A stretch of 64,000 nt of DNA, from positions 186,001 to 250,000 of the forward strand of contig WBUK01000001.1 of NCBI GenBank assembly GCA_008933765.1, read 5' to 3'. This DNA is from Ignavibacteriaceae bacterium (GTDB taxonomy: Bacteria > Bacteroidota > Ignavibacteria > Ignavibacteriales > Ignavibacteriaceae). The position numbers and the translations under genes are program-made. Under the pieces are notes generated by a model that saw only the letters and a program-made list of their open reading frames with translations, ran no database searches and was not told the origin of the DNA. Below are positions 19,744 to 27,950 of this stretch, in pieces. Numbering within the stretch: position 1 is the stretch's first letter; every line of letters starts with the position of its first letter.

Positions 19744-21636
19744 TTAATTTTTGTAATCTATATAATAAATGCGTGACTCCGACTCTTTCAAATTCTTTAC
19801 CTTTAGGGTCAGTTTTTTCAGAGTTTTGTTCACTTCAACATCAGGCAACGGAGTATTAATAATTTCTGTTGAAATTTTGTAGCGTTTTGGCATCATTGTA
19901 AAATCAACGGGCACAAGAACTTCCTTCAAAGTACCTTTACCAACATTTGAAATTGCAACCACCATTCTGCTGTTTCCTCTGGCTTCCACCCTAAGTTCTA
20001 TTCTGTTCTTAGTGGTCCACCAGTTATAAAGAGCGGGCATGTTAGTAACCCACATCTCTTTTTCTTTCATGTATTTAATTACATCTTTAACAACAGAAAC
20101 ATACTCAGGCTTAAGCTGATACTCCGTGTGCAACTTTAATACATATAACCCGCCCTCAAAAATCAAACGATCAATATCTTCCTGGTAAGTGTATAATTGA
20201 TAGTCGTGGTCAACCAAACCATAATCGCCAACAATTATTTTATCGTCCCTAACAGTTTTTGTTATTGCTAAAATTGCATCTTCCCCTTTTACAATATATT
20301 TTGGGACCGACCTGTCGGTCAGCGAATCTGTGATAATATACTTAACACCGGATGCAGCTGCAGCCATCAGAGAGTTATCGTCAAATAAACCATACAAAGG
20401 GGAAATACCCTTAATTTTGGCACCTGAAGAAGTTTTAAAGTTAGAAATTGCCGTAGCAAATGTTTTCTCCTGAGCATCCAACTTTTTTAACTTGTTAACC
20501 GTGTCGTTAACCGAACTCATATAGCCAATATCAACAACACCAACGATATCCCCATACCCCGTAAGCGTTTTTTGTAAATCACTGTTTTGTGCAGCCGAAC
20601 CACTGTTAATTATAAAAGTTGCCTTTGCCCCTTCTTGCGAAAGAATTGGCAATAAGTTCTTGATGTTGTTCGGCTCATCCCCCACCTGTGCTAAAATTAT
20701 AGCAGCCGCTTTCTTGTTACCGGGCCATTCAACCATAAATGCGTTCGGTTGTTTCGCCAACCAGTTTAACGAGTTTCTGATAAGGTTATCCAACACCATA
20801 TACTCTTCCTGCTGCCCTACGATCGTAATGATATCGAACCCGTACCACACAAACCGCCCTTTTCCGTAGGTGCCATAGCACAAACCGGAAGTGTTAAGAA
20901 CTTCTTCTTTAACCAAGCCCGAGTCAAGTGTAAAATCATACCAGAAACTGAGCTGTTGTGTACGGGGGTCAAGTACACGCGTAGCCACTAAATTATCCCA
21001 AGTGGCAACTTTTAACCTGTAACCTGTAGGGATATTGAATGTAATTGGCGAAGAACCTTTCAAGGTTAATAATCTTGGTGATGGAATTTTGGGTATCTCT
21101 TTCGTGAAGATTGTTCCATATACCTCTTTGAAATATTCCCAACCTCTCCATTTACCGTCACTGGAAAAACTGGCGGTCGCCCCCGTAGCCATAATATTTC
21201 CGCCTTTATCCAAATATTCTTTAACGGTTAAAATATCTCTGTCACTCATCGATTTAACATCAGGCATAACCAGTATCTGGTAATTTTCAGGTGTTAAAAC
21301 CCCTTTTTCCAGATCAGTTTCACTGATAACGGTTGCCTCAAGCTTGTTACCCCTTACATAGTTTTCCCAGGCTGTAACATTATCCTGAATCCAGGTTGAA
21401 CCTTTAGGAAGGTAATTTTCGGTTGACCTGGATTTAAAGATGGCAACCTTGACGGTTGGGCTTCCAAAAATCTTTGAAAATGCTTCAATATTAAAGCCGT
21501 CGGCAGAGAAAGCATAAGAGCCAAAAACCCCCTGCAGGATATAATTAAATATCAATACCGAGGTTACCAGCATTACCCCGCCGAAAATTAAAAGCATCGG
21601 AAGGGTGAAAAACAGGCTTCTTTTCTTTAGCGCCAC
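19744..21636 (-). CDS. GATase-like / polysaccharide-deacetylase-like membrane protein (probably non-catalytic)
   Basis: A 630-residue protein with one N-terminal membrane helix (about 8-35). Residues 60-300 resemble a class I glutamine-amidotransferase-like fold (ILVMPDVKSMSD, YLDKGGNIMATG, GKGRFVWYGFD). Residues 305-530 resemble a NodB deacetylase, with the 'ILSQEGAKATFII' strand after motif 1. The catalytic motifs are missing: the TFDDGP position reads LAQVGDEP (315-322), and the metal-binding HSxxH stretch (near 364-374) has no histidine. It sits where PgaB-like deacetylases occur in Pga operons. It overlaps the upstream small membrane protein gene by 10 bp. I infer a scaffold or polymer-binding role. 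Confidence 0.75.
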   Translation of the reverse strand: MALKKRSLFFTLPMLLIFGGVMLVTSVLIFNYILQGVFGSYAFSADGFNIEAFSKIFGSPTVKVAIFKSRSTENYLPKGSTWIQDNVTAWENYVRGNKLEATVISETDLEKGVLTPENYQILVMPDVKSMSDRDILTVKEYLDKGGNIMATGATASFSSDGKWRGWEYFKEVYGTIFTKEIPKIPSPRLLTLKGSSPITFNIPTGYRLKVATWDNLVATRVLDPRTQQLSFWYDFTLDSGLVKEEVLNTSGLCYGTYGKGRFVWYGFDIITIVGQQEEYMVLDNLIRNSLNWLAKQPNAFMVEWPGNKKAAAIILAQVGDEPNNIKNLLPILSQEGAKATFIINSGSAAQNSDLQKTLTGYGDIVGVVDIGYMSSVNDTVNKLKKLDAQEKTFATAISNFKTSSGAKIKGISPLYGLFDDNSLMAAAASGVKYIITDSLTDRSVPKYIVKGEDAILAITKTVRDDKIIVGDYGLVDHDYQLYTYQEDIDRLIFEGGLYVLKLHTEYQLKPEYVSVVKDVIKYMKEKEMWVTNMPALYNWWTTKNRIELRVEARGNSRMVVAISNVGKGTLKEVLVPVDFTMMPKRYKISTEIINTPLPDVEVNKTLKKLTLKVKNLKESESRIYYIDYKN

Positions 21637-22109
21637 TTAAGGTTCCCGCCTTGCCTTACTTGTTGCTGAGTTGTTGCTTGTGCTCTCTCTTGAGTGGTTT
21701 CAGAGGTTACTCTCACAAATTTCTTCGCACTCGTTGTAACCGCTGAAAGTGGTGCTTCCCTCCGCGACTGCGTGAATTGCTGTGCCGCCGGTGGTGAATC
21801 CATAACCATACTTCCGGTTGCTCTGCCCGGCACTGTGGTTCTTCTGTATGCGGGTGCATGTGTAACTTCGAAAGCAGCGGGGGGACCCGTTCTGCGCACA
21901 GTTTCCCGTGTGGACATTGTTGCAGAAGTCTGATCCGACGCAAGTTCCGGGGTTACTAACTCAGCCTGAATTGTAGCCGGCTGGGTTGCTTTCGCCCGTA
22001 CACCCTGCGCTTCGCGCACTTTGAACAGAATATATGCACCGATCGAGAGAAAAAATGTGCTTATTGTAGCAACTAATATGATTGTTGCAAGTATAGGTAT
22101 CAGTTCCAT
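21627..22109 (-). CDS. Small single-pass membrane protein, low-complexity tail
   Basis: The 160-residue product has one N-terminal membrane helix (about residues 5-30, IPILATIILVATISTFFLSIGAYILF) broken here only by position, followed by a Thr/Ala/Gln/Arg-rich cytoplasmic or periplasmic tail without a recognisable domain. It lies 15 bp after the GT2 synthase and overlaps the next gene by 10 bp. That location matches the small PgaD partner of PgaC, but PgaD has two helices and I see no sequence match, so an equivalent role is only a guess. Confidence 0.7.
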   Translation of the reverse strand: MELIPILATIILVATISTFFLSIGAYILFKVREAQGVRAKATQPATIQAELVTPELASDQTSATMSTRETVRRTGPPAAFEVTHAPAYRRTTVPGRATGSMVMDSPPAAQQFTQSRREAPLSAVTTSAKKFVRVTSETTQERAQATTQQQVRQGGNLKWR

Positions 22110-22124
22110 TACATTTCCTTCCTT

Positions 22125-23519
22125 TTATTTTCCGGTACCGATTCTCTCGAGTTTTCCCCAGGTCATCTCTAACCCAAGAAATTCTTCGATAGTTGACATC
22201 ATTTTACAGATATCAATTGCAAATACAAAAAACATTCTATATACTATTGAGTATGGCACTAACCGAAGCTCTTCATCTTCTACCGCAACACAGTATAGTG
22301 CCGTAACCGCATCCAACAAAGCCAAAAATACCCACCAAAAGAAAATTAGCGATGTGTAACCGTAAAAAATAGAAACTATGATGAAGAAAAAATTTGCCAC
22401 TATATTCATTGTGGGCCAAATAAGCGCTTCGTAGAACATAGTCCAAAGAATAAATGTATCACCAAAGTTGATGGTTGGGTTGTATAAAAGATTTTTATGC
22501 TTTCTGATTGCCTGAAGGATACCCCGTGTCCAGCGGTATCTTTGTTTAAGAAGTTGCTGCAGTTTAACCGGCGCTTCAGTCCACGCTATCGAGTTTGGCT
22601 CGTAGTAAATCTTCCACCCTTTTGAAAGTATCTTAAGGGTAAGGTCTGCATCTTCGGCGAAAGTATCACTTGAGTAGTACCCAACCTCTTCTATTGCTTT
22701 CTTTCTGAACAGACCAATGGGACCCGGAATAATGTTCACTAATTTCAGGAAGGACTGCGCTGCGCGCGCCATGTTCAAACCCTCAATGTATTCAAGAGCC
22801 TGAAGGTCTGCATAAAACTTGCCTCGGTTTAAAACCTTGACATTACCGGCTACAGCGCCAATTCTTGGGTCTATAAAATGGCGGGCGCCTTTTTTCAGCG
22901 TGTCAGTTGAAAGCTGGCTGTCACCATCCATGCAAAGAACAATTTCAGATTTCGAGTAACTAATACCGGCATTTAACGCACGCGCTTTGCCACCATTCGG
23001 CTTGCTGATTAAAGAAACTTTAACCTTACCGTGCTGCCCCTGTTGGTAGCCCACTAATGTTTTGGCGACATCGTAAGTGTTATCGCTCGAACCGTCGTTC
23101 ACAACTATTATCTCATAATTTGAGTAGTCAAGCTCCAGTAATGACATTATTGCGTCTTTCAGCAAGATACCTTCGTTATATACCGGCACGATGATCGAAA
23201 CAAACGGCTGAAAATCGGGCCTTTTTGTGAAAGTGTAGTTGTTCAGCCACAAGTATGCCATCCCAAGCAAACCAAAATACCTCATCAGAAGCACAAGTAA
23301 GAAGAGCAACAGCGAGATCATAGTTGCATACTCAAAAAGAGCCGAATATGAAAGCACCGTCATCGGCATTGTAGTTATGATAACCAATATCAGAAACAAC
23401 GAGGCAAGCCCGTTGGTCACCATCCTACGGAGGATGTGCCTTTTTTTATTGTCCTCAGCCTCAGTTGCTTCGGTGTTTTTAACTGTGATCCTGGTTGATC
23501 TGATTTTGTTTTGCGACAT
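22125..23519 (-). CDS. Processive GT2 polysaccharide synthase, PgaC/IcaA/BcsA type
   Basis: A 464-residue inner-membrane glycosyltransferase. Two helices (about 40-85) precede the catalytic domain with VSIIVPVYNE, VVNDGSSDNT, the metal site MDGDSQ, the base motif FAEDADLT and the processivity motif QRYRW. Three or four more helices follow (about 350-420). All catalytic motifs expected of a poly-beta-linked hexosamine or glucan synthase are intact. By family it would polymerise a nucleotide sugar and extrude the chain to the periplasm; the sugar cannot be read from sequence. No PilZ domain is present. It lies 24 bp after the TPR/barrel gene in the operon. Confidence 0.9.
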   Translation of the reverse strand: MSQNKIRSTRITVKNTEATEAEDNKKRHILRRMVTNGLASLFLILVIITTMPMTVLSYSALFEYATMISLLLFLLVLLMRYFGLLGMAYLWLNNYTFTKRPDFQPFVSIIVPVYNEGILLKDAIMSLLELDYSNYEIIVVNDGSSDNTYDVAKTLVGYQQGQHGKVKVSLISKPNGGKARALNAGISYSKSEIVLCMDGDSQLSTDTLKKGARHFIDPRIGAVAGNVKVLNRGKFYADLQALEYIEGLNMARAAQSFLKLVNIIPGPIGLFRKKAIEEVGYYSSDTFAEDADLTLKILSKGWKIYYEPNSIAWTEAPVKLQQLLKQRYRWTRGILQAIRKHKNLLYNPTINFGDTFILWTMFYEALIWPTMNIVANFFFIIVSIFYGYTSLIFFWWVFLALLDAVTALYCVAVEDEELRLVPYSIVYRMFFVFAIDICKMMSTIEEFLGLEMTWGKLERIGTGK

Positions 23520-23543
23520 AAAACTCTTCTTCCTGTAAAACTG

Positions 23544-26456
23544 CTATAACATCCAGAATAAAGATGCCATAACAGAGCGTGAACTGTAGCCTGCCCCATC
23601 TCTGCTGGTGTTAGTCATCTGACCGCGAACATTGAGCCTTAAATTCTGAAGAATTGTATAAGCGCCCTGTAGGTAAAACTCCCTGAGCCAAAAGGAACTC
23701 TCCGGGATGTAACCAATTCTTCCGCCACCGCTAAGGTCAAACTGATCGTCTTTGTAAAAATTCCAATCCGCAAAAAGTGAGTGTGATATAAAATTCCGCG
23801 GGGAATAATAGTAAATCGACCTTCTGGCATACATGGTTGAATAAAACTCGTAACCGGCAAGCAATTCAGGGTAGAAATACTTACCAATTCTTATCTCTGT
23901 GTTTGCACCCCGGTTGCCGTCACCAACCATTATGTACTGATAAGAACCCGAAACTTTATATTTTGAAGGAAGATTATACCATCCTTCAGCCTTAATCATT
24001 TCTGCGCGCAGCCTGTCCTTAAATACTCCGAAAGGATAAACCAACAGCGCTGAATAGAGTATCGTTGCGGCATCCTGCTGCAAATATGTTACCTGAGCTA
24101 AATATTCTTTTTCCTTTGTAAATCTGACATACGCTTCGTACAAAGGATAACTCTTCTGAGGCGACAGGAACGATTGCTCACCTATCGAGGCAGCTATCAA
24201 CATCGGCTCAAAGGGTCTGATGAATGCCGTTGCCTTCCAGGTGTTAAATTCAACCGGTGTACTCTTCCCTCTTAGTGTTGAAAGACTTCCCATCAAACCA
24301 ATTGACAGAAATGATGTAACACCCAAGTCGGAGGCTAATCCGTAGTTTAAATAACTGAAATCAGCATTGTCTTCAAAATAAGAAATAAACGGATTAAGCA
24401 AAATATACTGCGGGAAGTTACCCAGGAACCCCGCTAAACCCGTTACAGGCAGCCAGCCCATCCTCTGGTTTATTAACGCTATCTCTGTAGAGTCAGTTGT
24501 GTTAACTAAAAGCGAATCGTACATATCCCTCGCTTTATCGTAATCACCTGTCTGAGCGTAAGCATCGCCAAGGAAGAGTTTTGCCGCAAAATCTGCATTA
24601 TCTTCTTTTACTAATCTTTCAAACTCAGAGATCGATTTCTGATAATCACCTTTGAAAAAGAAAACTTTCGCTCTTTCAAGATCAATAAGATAGTCGTATT
24701 CTTCATTTAATAACGAATCATAAATTTCAATTGCACGGTCGTAATTTTTAACGCAGGAATTAAGATCAGCATATTCTTTCATAATAGTCCTGTTACCTTC
24801 GTGCTTCGATAAAAAGTCGTCATACACGGCAAGTGCGCCTTCGCAATCCCCTTCTCTGAATTTCTCGCGCCCCTCTTCCAGGCTTTGGAAAAGTGCTTCT
24901 TCAACGGCACGAGCTTTCGAGGTTTCCAAGTTTGAAAGCAAAGTTTCCAGTTCCGGATGTGTCGGCTCTATTTGTTTTATTAAATTGATGTATTCTTCCG
25001 ACTTTTCAAAATCATTTTTTTTCATTTCCAAAGAAGCCATGCCGATTAAAGCGGTAACATCTTTAGGTCTTTTTGCGAGCACTGCCGAAAGGTACTCGTA
25101 TGCCAAATCCTCATCCTGCCCCAACCACACGGAAATAATACCCCTCTGCAGTTTCAGGTCAAGATCATCCGGGTTAAGATTCAGGCAAAAATCCAATTGT
25201 TCAATAGCTTTATAGTTATCCTGATAGTCAGTTGCTATTTTTGCAAAGAGGGTTCTTAACTTGCAATCAGTTGAATTAGGGTTTTTCTCAAAATATTCAT
25301 TCAAATAGTTATAGGCTTCCTCGTTCATATCCAGATTGCTCATCAGTTGAACCATCTCTGTAATCAACTTAGTATCATTCGGGTTTTTTTCAAGAAGCTT
25401 TTTTATCTCTTCAATTCGCTTAGTGTAGCTCTCTTGCCTTATTTTTGTTACTAAGTCGTATAATTTCACCCATTTTTCATTTTCTTTGTATTTTTCTTCC
25501 AGAATTAACAACTGCTGGTAAGCTTCTTCATACCGTTTGTATTTAATCAGTTCATCAATCAGCAGGAACCTTGTTTTGTCGTCTTTTGGGTTGTTTCTGA
25601 GTATTCTGTAATACTTATCGATTGCAAACTCCTGAGGAACCGGCTGTTGCTGTTGCTGTTGCTTTTGCTGTGGGCGGTTCCACTCGTAAAATCCTGTGGT
25701 ATCTTTATAAAGTGTGGGGAAATACTTACCCAACACCATATCCAAACCGTCCTGTGCCTCTTTGAAGTATGGTCTCAACTTCAATGCGGTTTCAAAAGCC
25801 ATTTTGGCTTCCTCACTTTTACCGAGGTAATACTCAAAATAACCGTACCGGCTCCAAAGCCTCCAATCGTTTGGATATTTTCTGACGAATCTTTGAAGTA
25901 TCGGCTCCCCTTTTGCGTATTTTCTCAGATAACTAAGAACTTCGGTGTACCTTATAACTTCATCTGCCGATGGTTCTTCCAACTCTAAATATTTATCGTA
26001 CCATGCTTCGGATTGCACCCAGTTAAACATCAGTTTATAGCATTTTGCTATCTCAAGGTAGTTTTTGGGGTTTTTTGGGTTTATCGCAATTTCCCTCTGA
26101 TAACCCTTAATTTTTGAGTTCAGATCGTTATTAAGTTTTTGATTCACCCTGTTCAGATCGTTCTGATACTCTCTGTTACCGGGTGCAAGTTTAGCGGCAA
26201 TTCTAAAATCGTTTTGTGCGTGAACTAACTGATTACGCCTTTCATAACACTTCCCGCGTAAGTTATAACCATCTGCCCGCGAAGGATAAACACCTATATA
26301 TTTATTCAGAAGGTCGATCGCTTCACCATATTTCCCGGCAGACATCATTCCCAGAGCGTCATTTTTATATTTATCGCCCGGGTTCTGTGCATTATTTTGA
26401 AAATTTATTGCAACAGCAAATAAAACGATTAAACGAAAGAGTTTCACAAGTTTCAT
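23544..26456 (-). CDS. TPR protein with C-terminal outer-membrane beta-barrel (PgaA/YaiO-like exporter)
   Basis: A 970-residue protein with signal peptide, an extended array of TPR repeats to about residue 680 (for example 'AIDLLNKYIGVYPSRADGYNLRG', split over helices, and 'YDKARDMYDSLLVN'), then a barrel-like region (about 720-970) with alternating aromatic strands such as GYEFYSTMYARR and ending in ASLFWML, a normal outer-membrane C terminus. A Gln-rich patch (QKQQQQQQP) interrupts the TPRs near residue 265. The TPR-plus-barrel order is that of PgaA and related exopolysaccharide secretins, so it probably guides the polymer through the periplasm and out. The gene starts 7 bp after the ATPase gene. 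Confidence 0.85.
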   Translation of the reverse strand: MKLVKLFRLIVLFAVAINFQNNAQNPGDKYKNDALGMMSAGKYGEAIDLLNKYIGVYPSRADGYNLRGKCYERRNQLVHAQNDFRIAAKLAPGNREYQNDLNRVNQKLNNDLNSKIKGYQREIAINPKNPKNYLEIAKCYKLMFNWVQSEAWYDKYLELEEPSADEVIRYTEVLSYLRKYAKGEPILQRFVRKYPNDWRLWSRYGYFEYYLGKSEEAKMAFETALKLRPYFKEAQDGLDMVLGKYFPTLYKDTTGFYEWNRPQQKQQQQQQPVPQEFAIDKYYRILRNNPKDDKTRFLLIDELIKYKRYEEAYQQLLILEEKYKENEKWVKLYDLVTKIRQESYTKRIEEIKKLLEKNPNDTKLITEMVQLMSNLDMNEEAYNYLNEYFEKNPNSTDCKLRTLFAKIATDYQDNYKAIEQLDFCLNLNPDDLDLKLQRGIISVWLGQDEDLAYEYLSAVLAKRPKDVTALIGMASLEMKKNDFEKSEEYINLIKQIEPTHPELETLLSNLETSKARAVEEALFQSLEEGREKFREGDCEGALAVYDDFLSKHEGNRTIMKEYADLNSCVKNYDRAIEIYDSLLNEEYDYLIDLERAKVFFFKGDYQKSISEFERLVKEDNADFAAKLFLGDAYAQTGDYDKARDMYDSLLVNTTDSTEIALINQRMGWLPVTGLAGFLGNFPQYILLNPFISYFEDNADFSYLNYGLASDLGVTSFLSIGLMGSLSTLRGKSTPVEFNTWKATAFIRPFEPMLIAASIGEQSFLSPQKSYPLYEAYVRFTKEKEYLAQVTYLQQDAATILYSALLVYPFGVFKDRLRAEMIKAEGWYNLPSKYKVSGSYQYIMVGDGNRGANTEIRIGKYFYPELLAGYEFYSTMYARRSIYYYSPRNFISHSLFADWNFYKDDQFDLSGGGRIGYIPESSFWLREFYLQGAYTILQNLRLNVRGQMTNTSRDGAGYSSRSVMASLFWML

Positions 26457-26463
26457 TTTCTTC

Positions 26464-27768
26464 CTAAAGGATTTCCTTCAAAATACTCTCTGCATTCTCC
26501 GTGCTTTCATTAGAAATATAGGAATGAGCATAAATTAAAGGAAAAATACGATCTACAAAGGTGGGGTCACCACTTTGAAGATTAGTTCTAAGTTTTGAAG
26601 CCAAAATAGCTATTGCTCGCTCATCGGCTTTTGCAAGCAACACCAAAATTGTGTTTCCGTCTATACAATATTTTTCTTTCAAACTCAGTGACAGCCGAAC
26701 TGCATTACTGAGTTGCGCCATAGATACTAAACCCGCAGTTTCTGCCTGAGGTTCAAGTTTTAACGATACTAATGTGAAAGGCTGCCCCGTGCTCTTGTAA
26801 AGAGCCACCTGATTGTTAAGTATCAGCTTAAACTCATCCATTGCATACTGGTTCGTGTTTCTGATTGGCACTGTTACTACTTCCACCTGGTTTAATGCAA
26901 CATATTTAGCAGGAACAGTACCCGTTATCTGTATGTTGCCCTGTACAGCCGGCGCTGCTGCCGATAAACTCCCAACCGGGATTGACTGCGCCACCGGGAT
27001 TCCCCCGCTAATAGTTGCACCACCACCGGCCGGCTGAGCAGAAGGGTGGCTCTGAGACGCACCCTGTGGTATATCAAATACTACGCCTTTATATGGCTGA
27101 AACGAAAAATCTGTTGTAAACTGGCCCTCAGTGTGCCCTATGTTCGGTGTGATGGTAGCTTTACCACCTTGGCGAACTCCTTCAACCTTTTGAAGATATA
27201 TTATAGCAGTTGAATATTGAACCATGTTATCAACTATGTTCTGTGCAAATGGAGTGGCAGGCTCACCGAGTATATAAAGACTCGTTACATTCTTCTCTTC
27301 TATACTTTCAATCATTTTCAGAAATGCCTGCTGCAACAGGTTAATGTTTTCAAACCCGACAAAATAGGTCAGTTCGTCGAAAACCAAACGCGAGGGCTGA
27401 TACTGGTCAACAACGCTTACAATATCATTCAGATATTCTAACAGATATGTATCCGGGTTTGCTGACTCATATACATCTAACGGAGGGGTTACTTTAACAA
27501 CAACCAGTTCACCGTTATCCATGTGAGTTTGAAGATCAAAATCTAAGGACGCCGCTAAGATCATTAAATCTTTCGGGCGCATGTTTGTGAAGTATAAACA
27601 AATTTCTTTCTGTTGGATGCCTGCCATTGCAAATTGCAAGCCAAGTGTAGTTCTGCCGGATTTGCGCGGACCGATTAAAAGATATGTCCCGCCGGGGTAA
27701 AACCCACCCCAGTTTGCGTCAACTATTGAAATTCCGGTTTGTTCTAAACTAATTTTTCCATTTGCCAT
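26464..27768 (-). CDS. KaiC/RecA-like ATPase fused to a degenerate GGDEF-like domain
   Basis: A 434-residue cytoplasmic protein, first in the exopolysaccharide operon. Residues 15-230 have a RecA/KaiC-type core: a P-loop GPRKSGRT (33-40), where Arg39 stands in for the usual Walker A lysine, and a Walker B RLVFDEL (D131, E132). A Gly/Ala/Pro-rich linker (235-280) follows. Residues 305-400 look like a diguanylate-cyclase fold: 'FTLVSLKLEP' resembles the first strand and 'YCIDGNTILVLLAKADERA' the hairpin where GGDEF normally sits, but the signature is absent and no RxxD inhibitory site is seen. I infer a regulator of polymer synthesis, loosely like the degenerate GGDEF protein PelD. Nucleotide binding is untested. 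Confidence 0.72.
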   Translation of the reverse strand: MANGKISLEQTGISIVDANWGGFYPGGTYLLIGPRKSGRTTLGLQFAMAGIQQKEICLYFTNMRPKDLMILAASLDFDLQTHMDNGELVVVKVTPPLDVYESANPDTYLLEYLNDIVSVVDQYQPSRLVFDELTYFVGFENINLLQQAFLKMIESIEEKNVTSLYILGEPATPFAQNIVDNMVQYSTAIIYLQKVEGVRQGGKATITPNIGHTEGQFTTDFSFQPYKGVVFDIPQGASQSHPSAQPAGGGATISGGIPVAQSIPVGSLSAAAPAVQGNIQITGTVPAKYVALNQVEVVTVPIRNTNQYAMDEFKLILNNQVALYKSTGQPFTLVSLKLEPQAETAGLVSMAQLSNAVRLSLSLKEKYCIDGNTILVLLAKADERAIAILASKLRTNLQSGDPTFVDRIFPLIYAHSYISNESTENAESILKEIL

Positions 27769-27855
27769 TTTTTTTGCTCACTTTTTGGTCAATCATTAGT
27801 AGCAATTTTCATGCCAAAATATTTATTAAAAAAAAGCCTTTTTTTTGCCATTAAT

Positions 27856-27950
27856 TCTCATTTATTAAGCAATTTCCCATAAAATTTTTCTCAAAATGAG
27901 ACAATCTAAAAATATGTCTCATTATGAAACAGTTATTTATAGAAATGAGA
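27856..27950. promoter_or_regulatory. Four alternating AATGAGA half-sites upstream of the exopolysaccharide operon
   Basis: TCTCATT (27856-27862), AATGAGA (27895-27901), TCTCATT (27917-27923) and AATGAGA (27944-27950) occur in the gap before the first exopolysaccharide gene; the last lies in the end of the GH9 gene. The middle two form a perfect 9-bp inverted repeat, AATGAGACA/TGTCTCATT, with an 11-base spacer. They could be an operator, or the inverted repeat could be a weak terminator for the GH9 gene, though no U-run follows directly. Confidence 0.45.
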
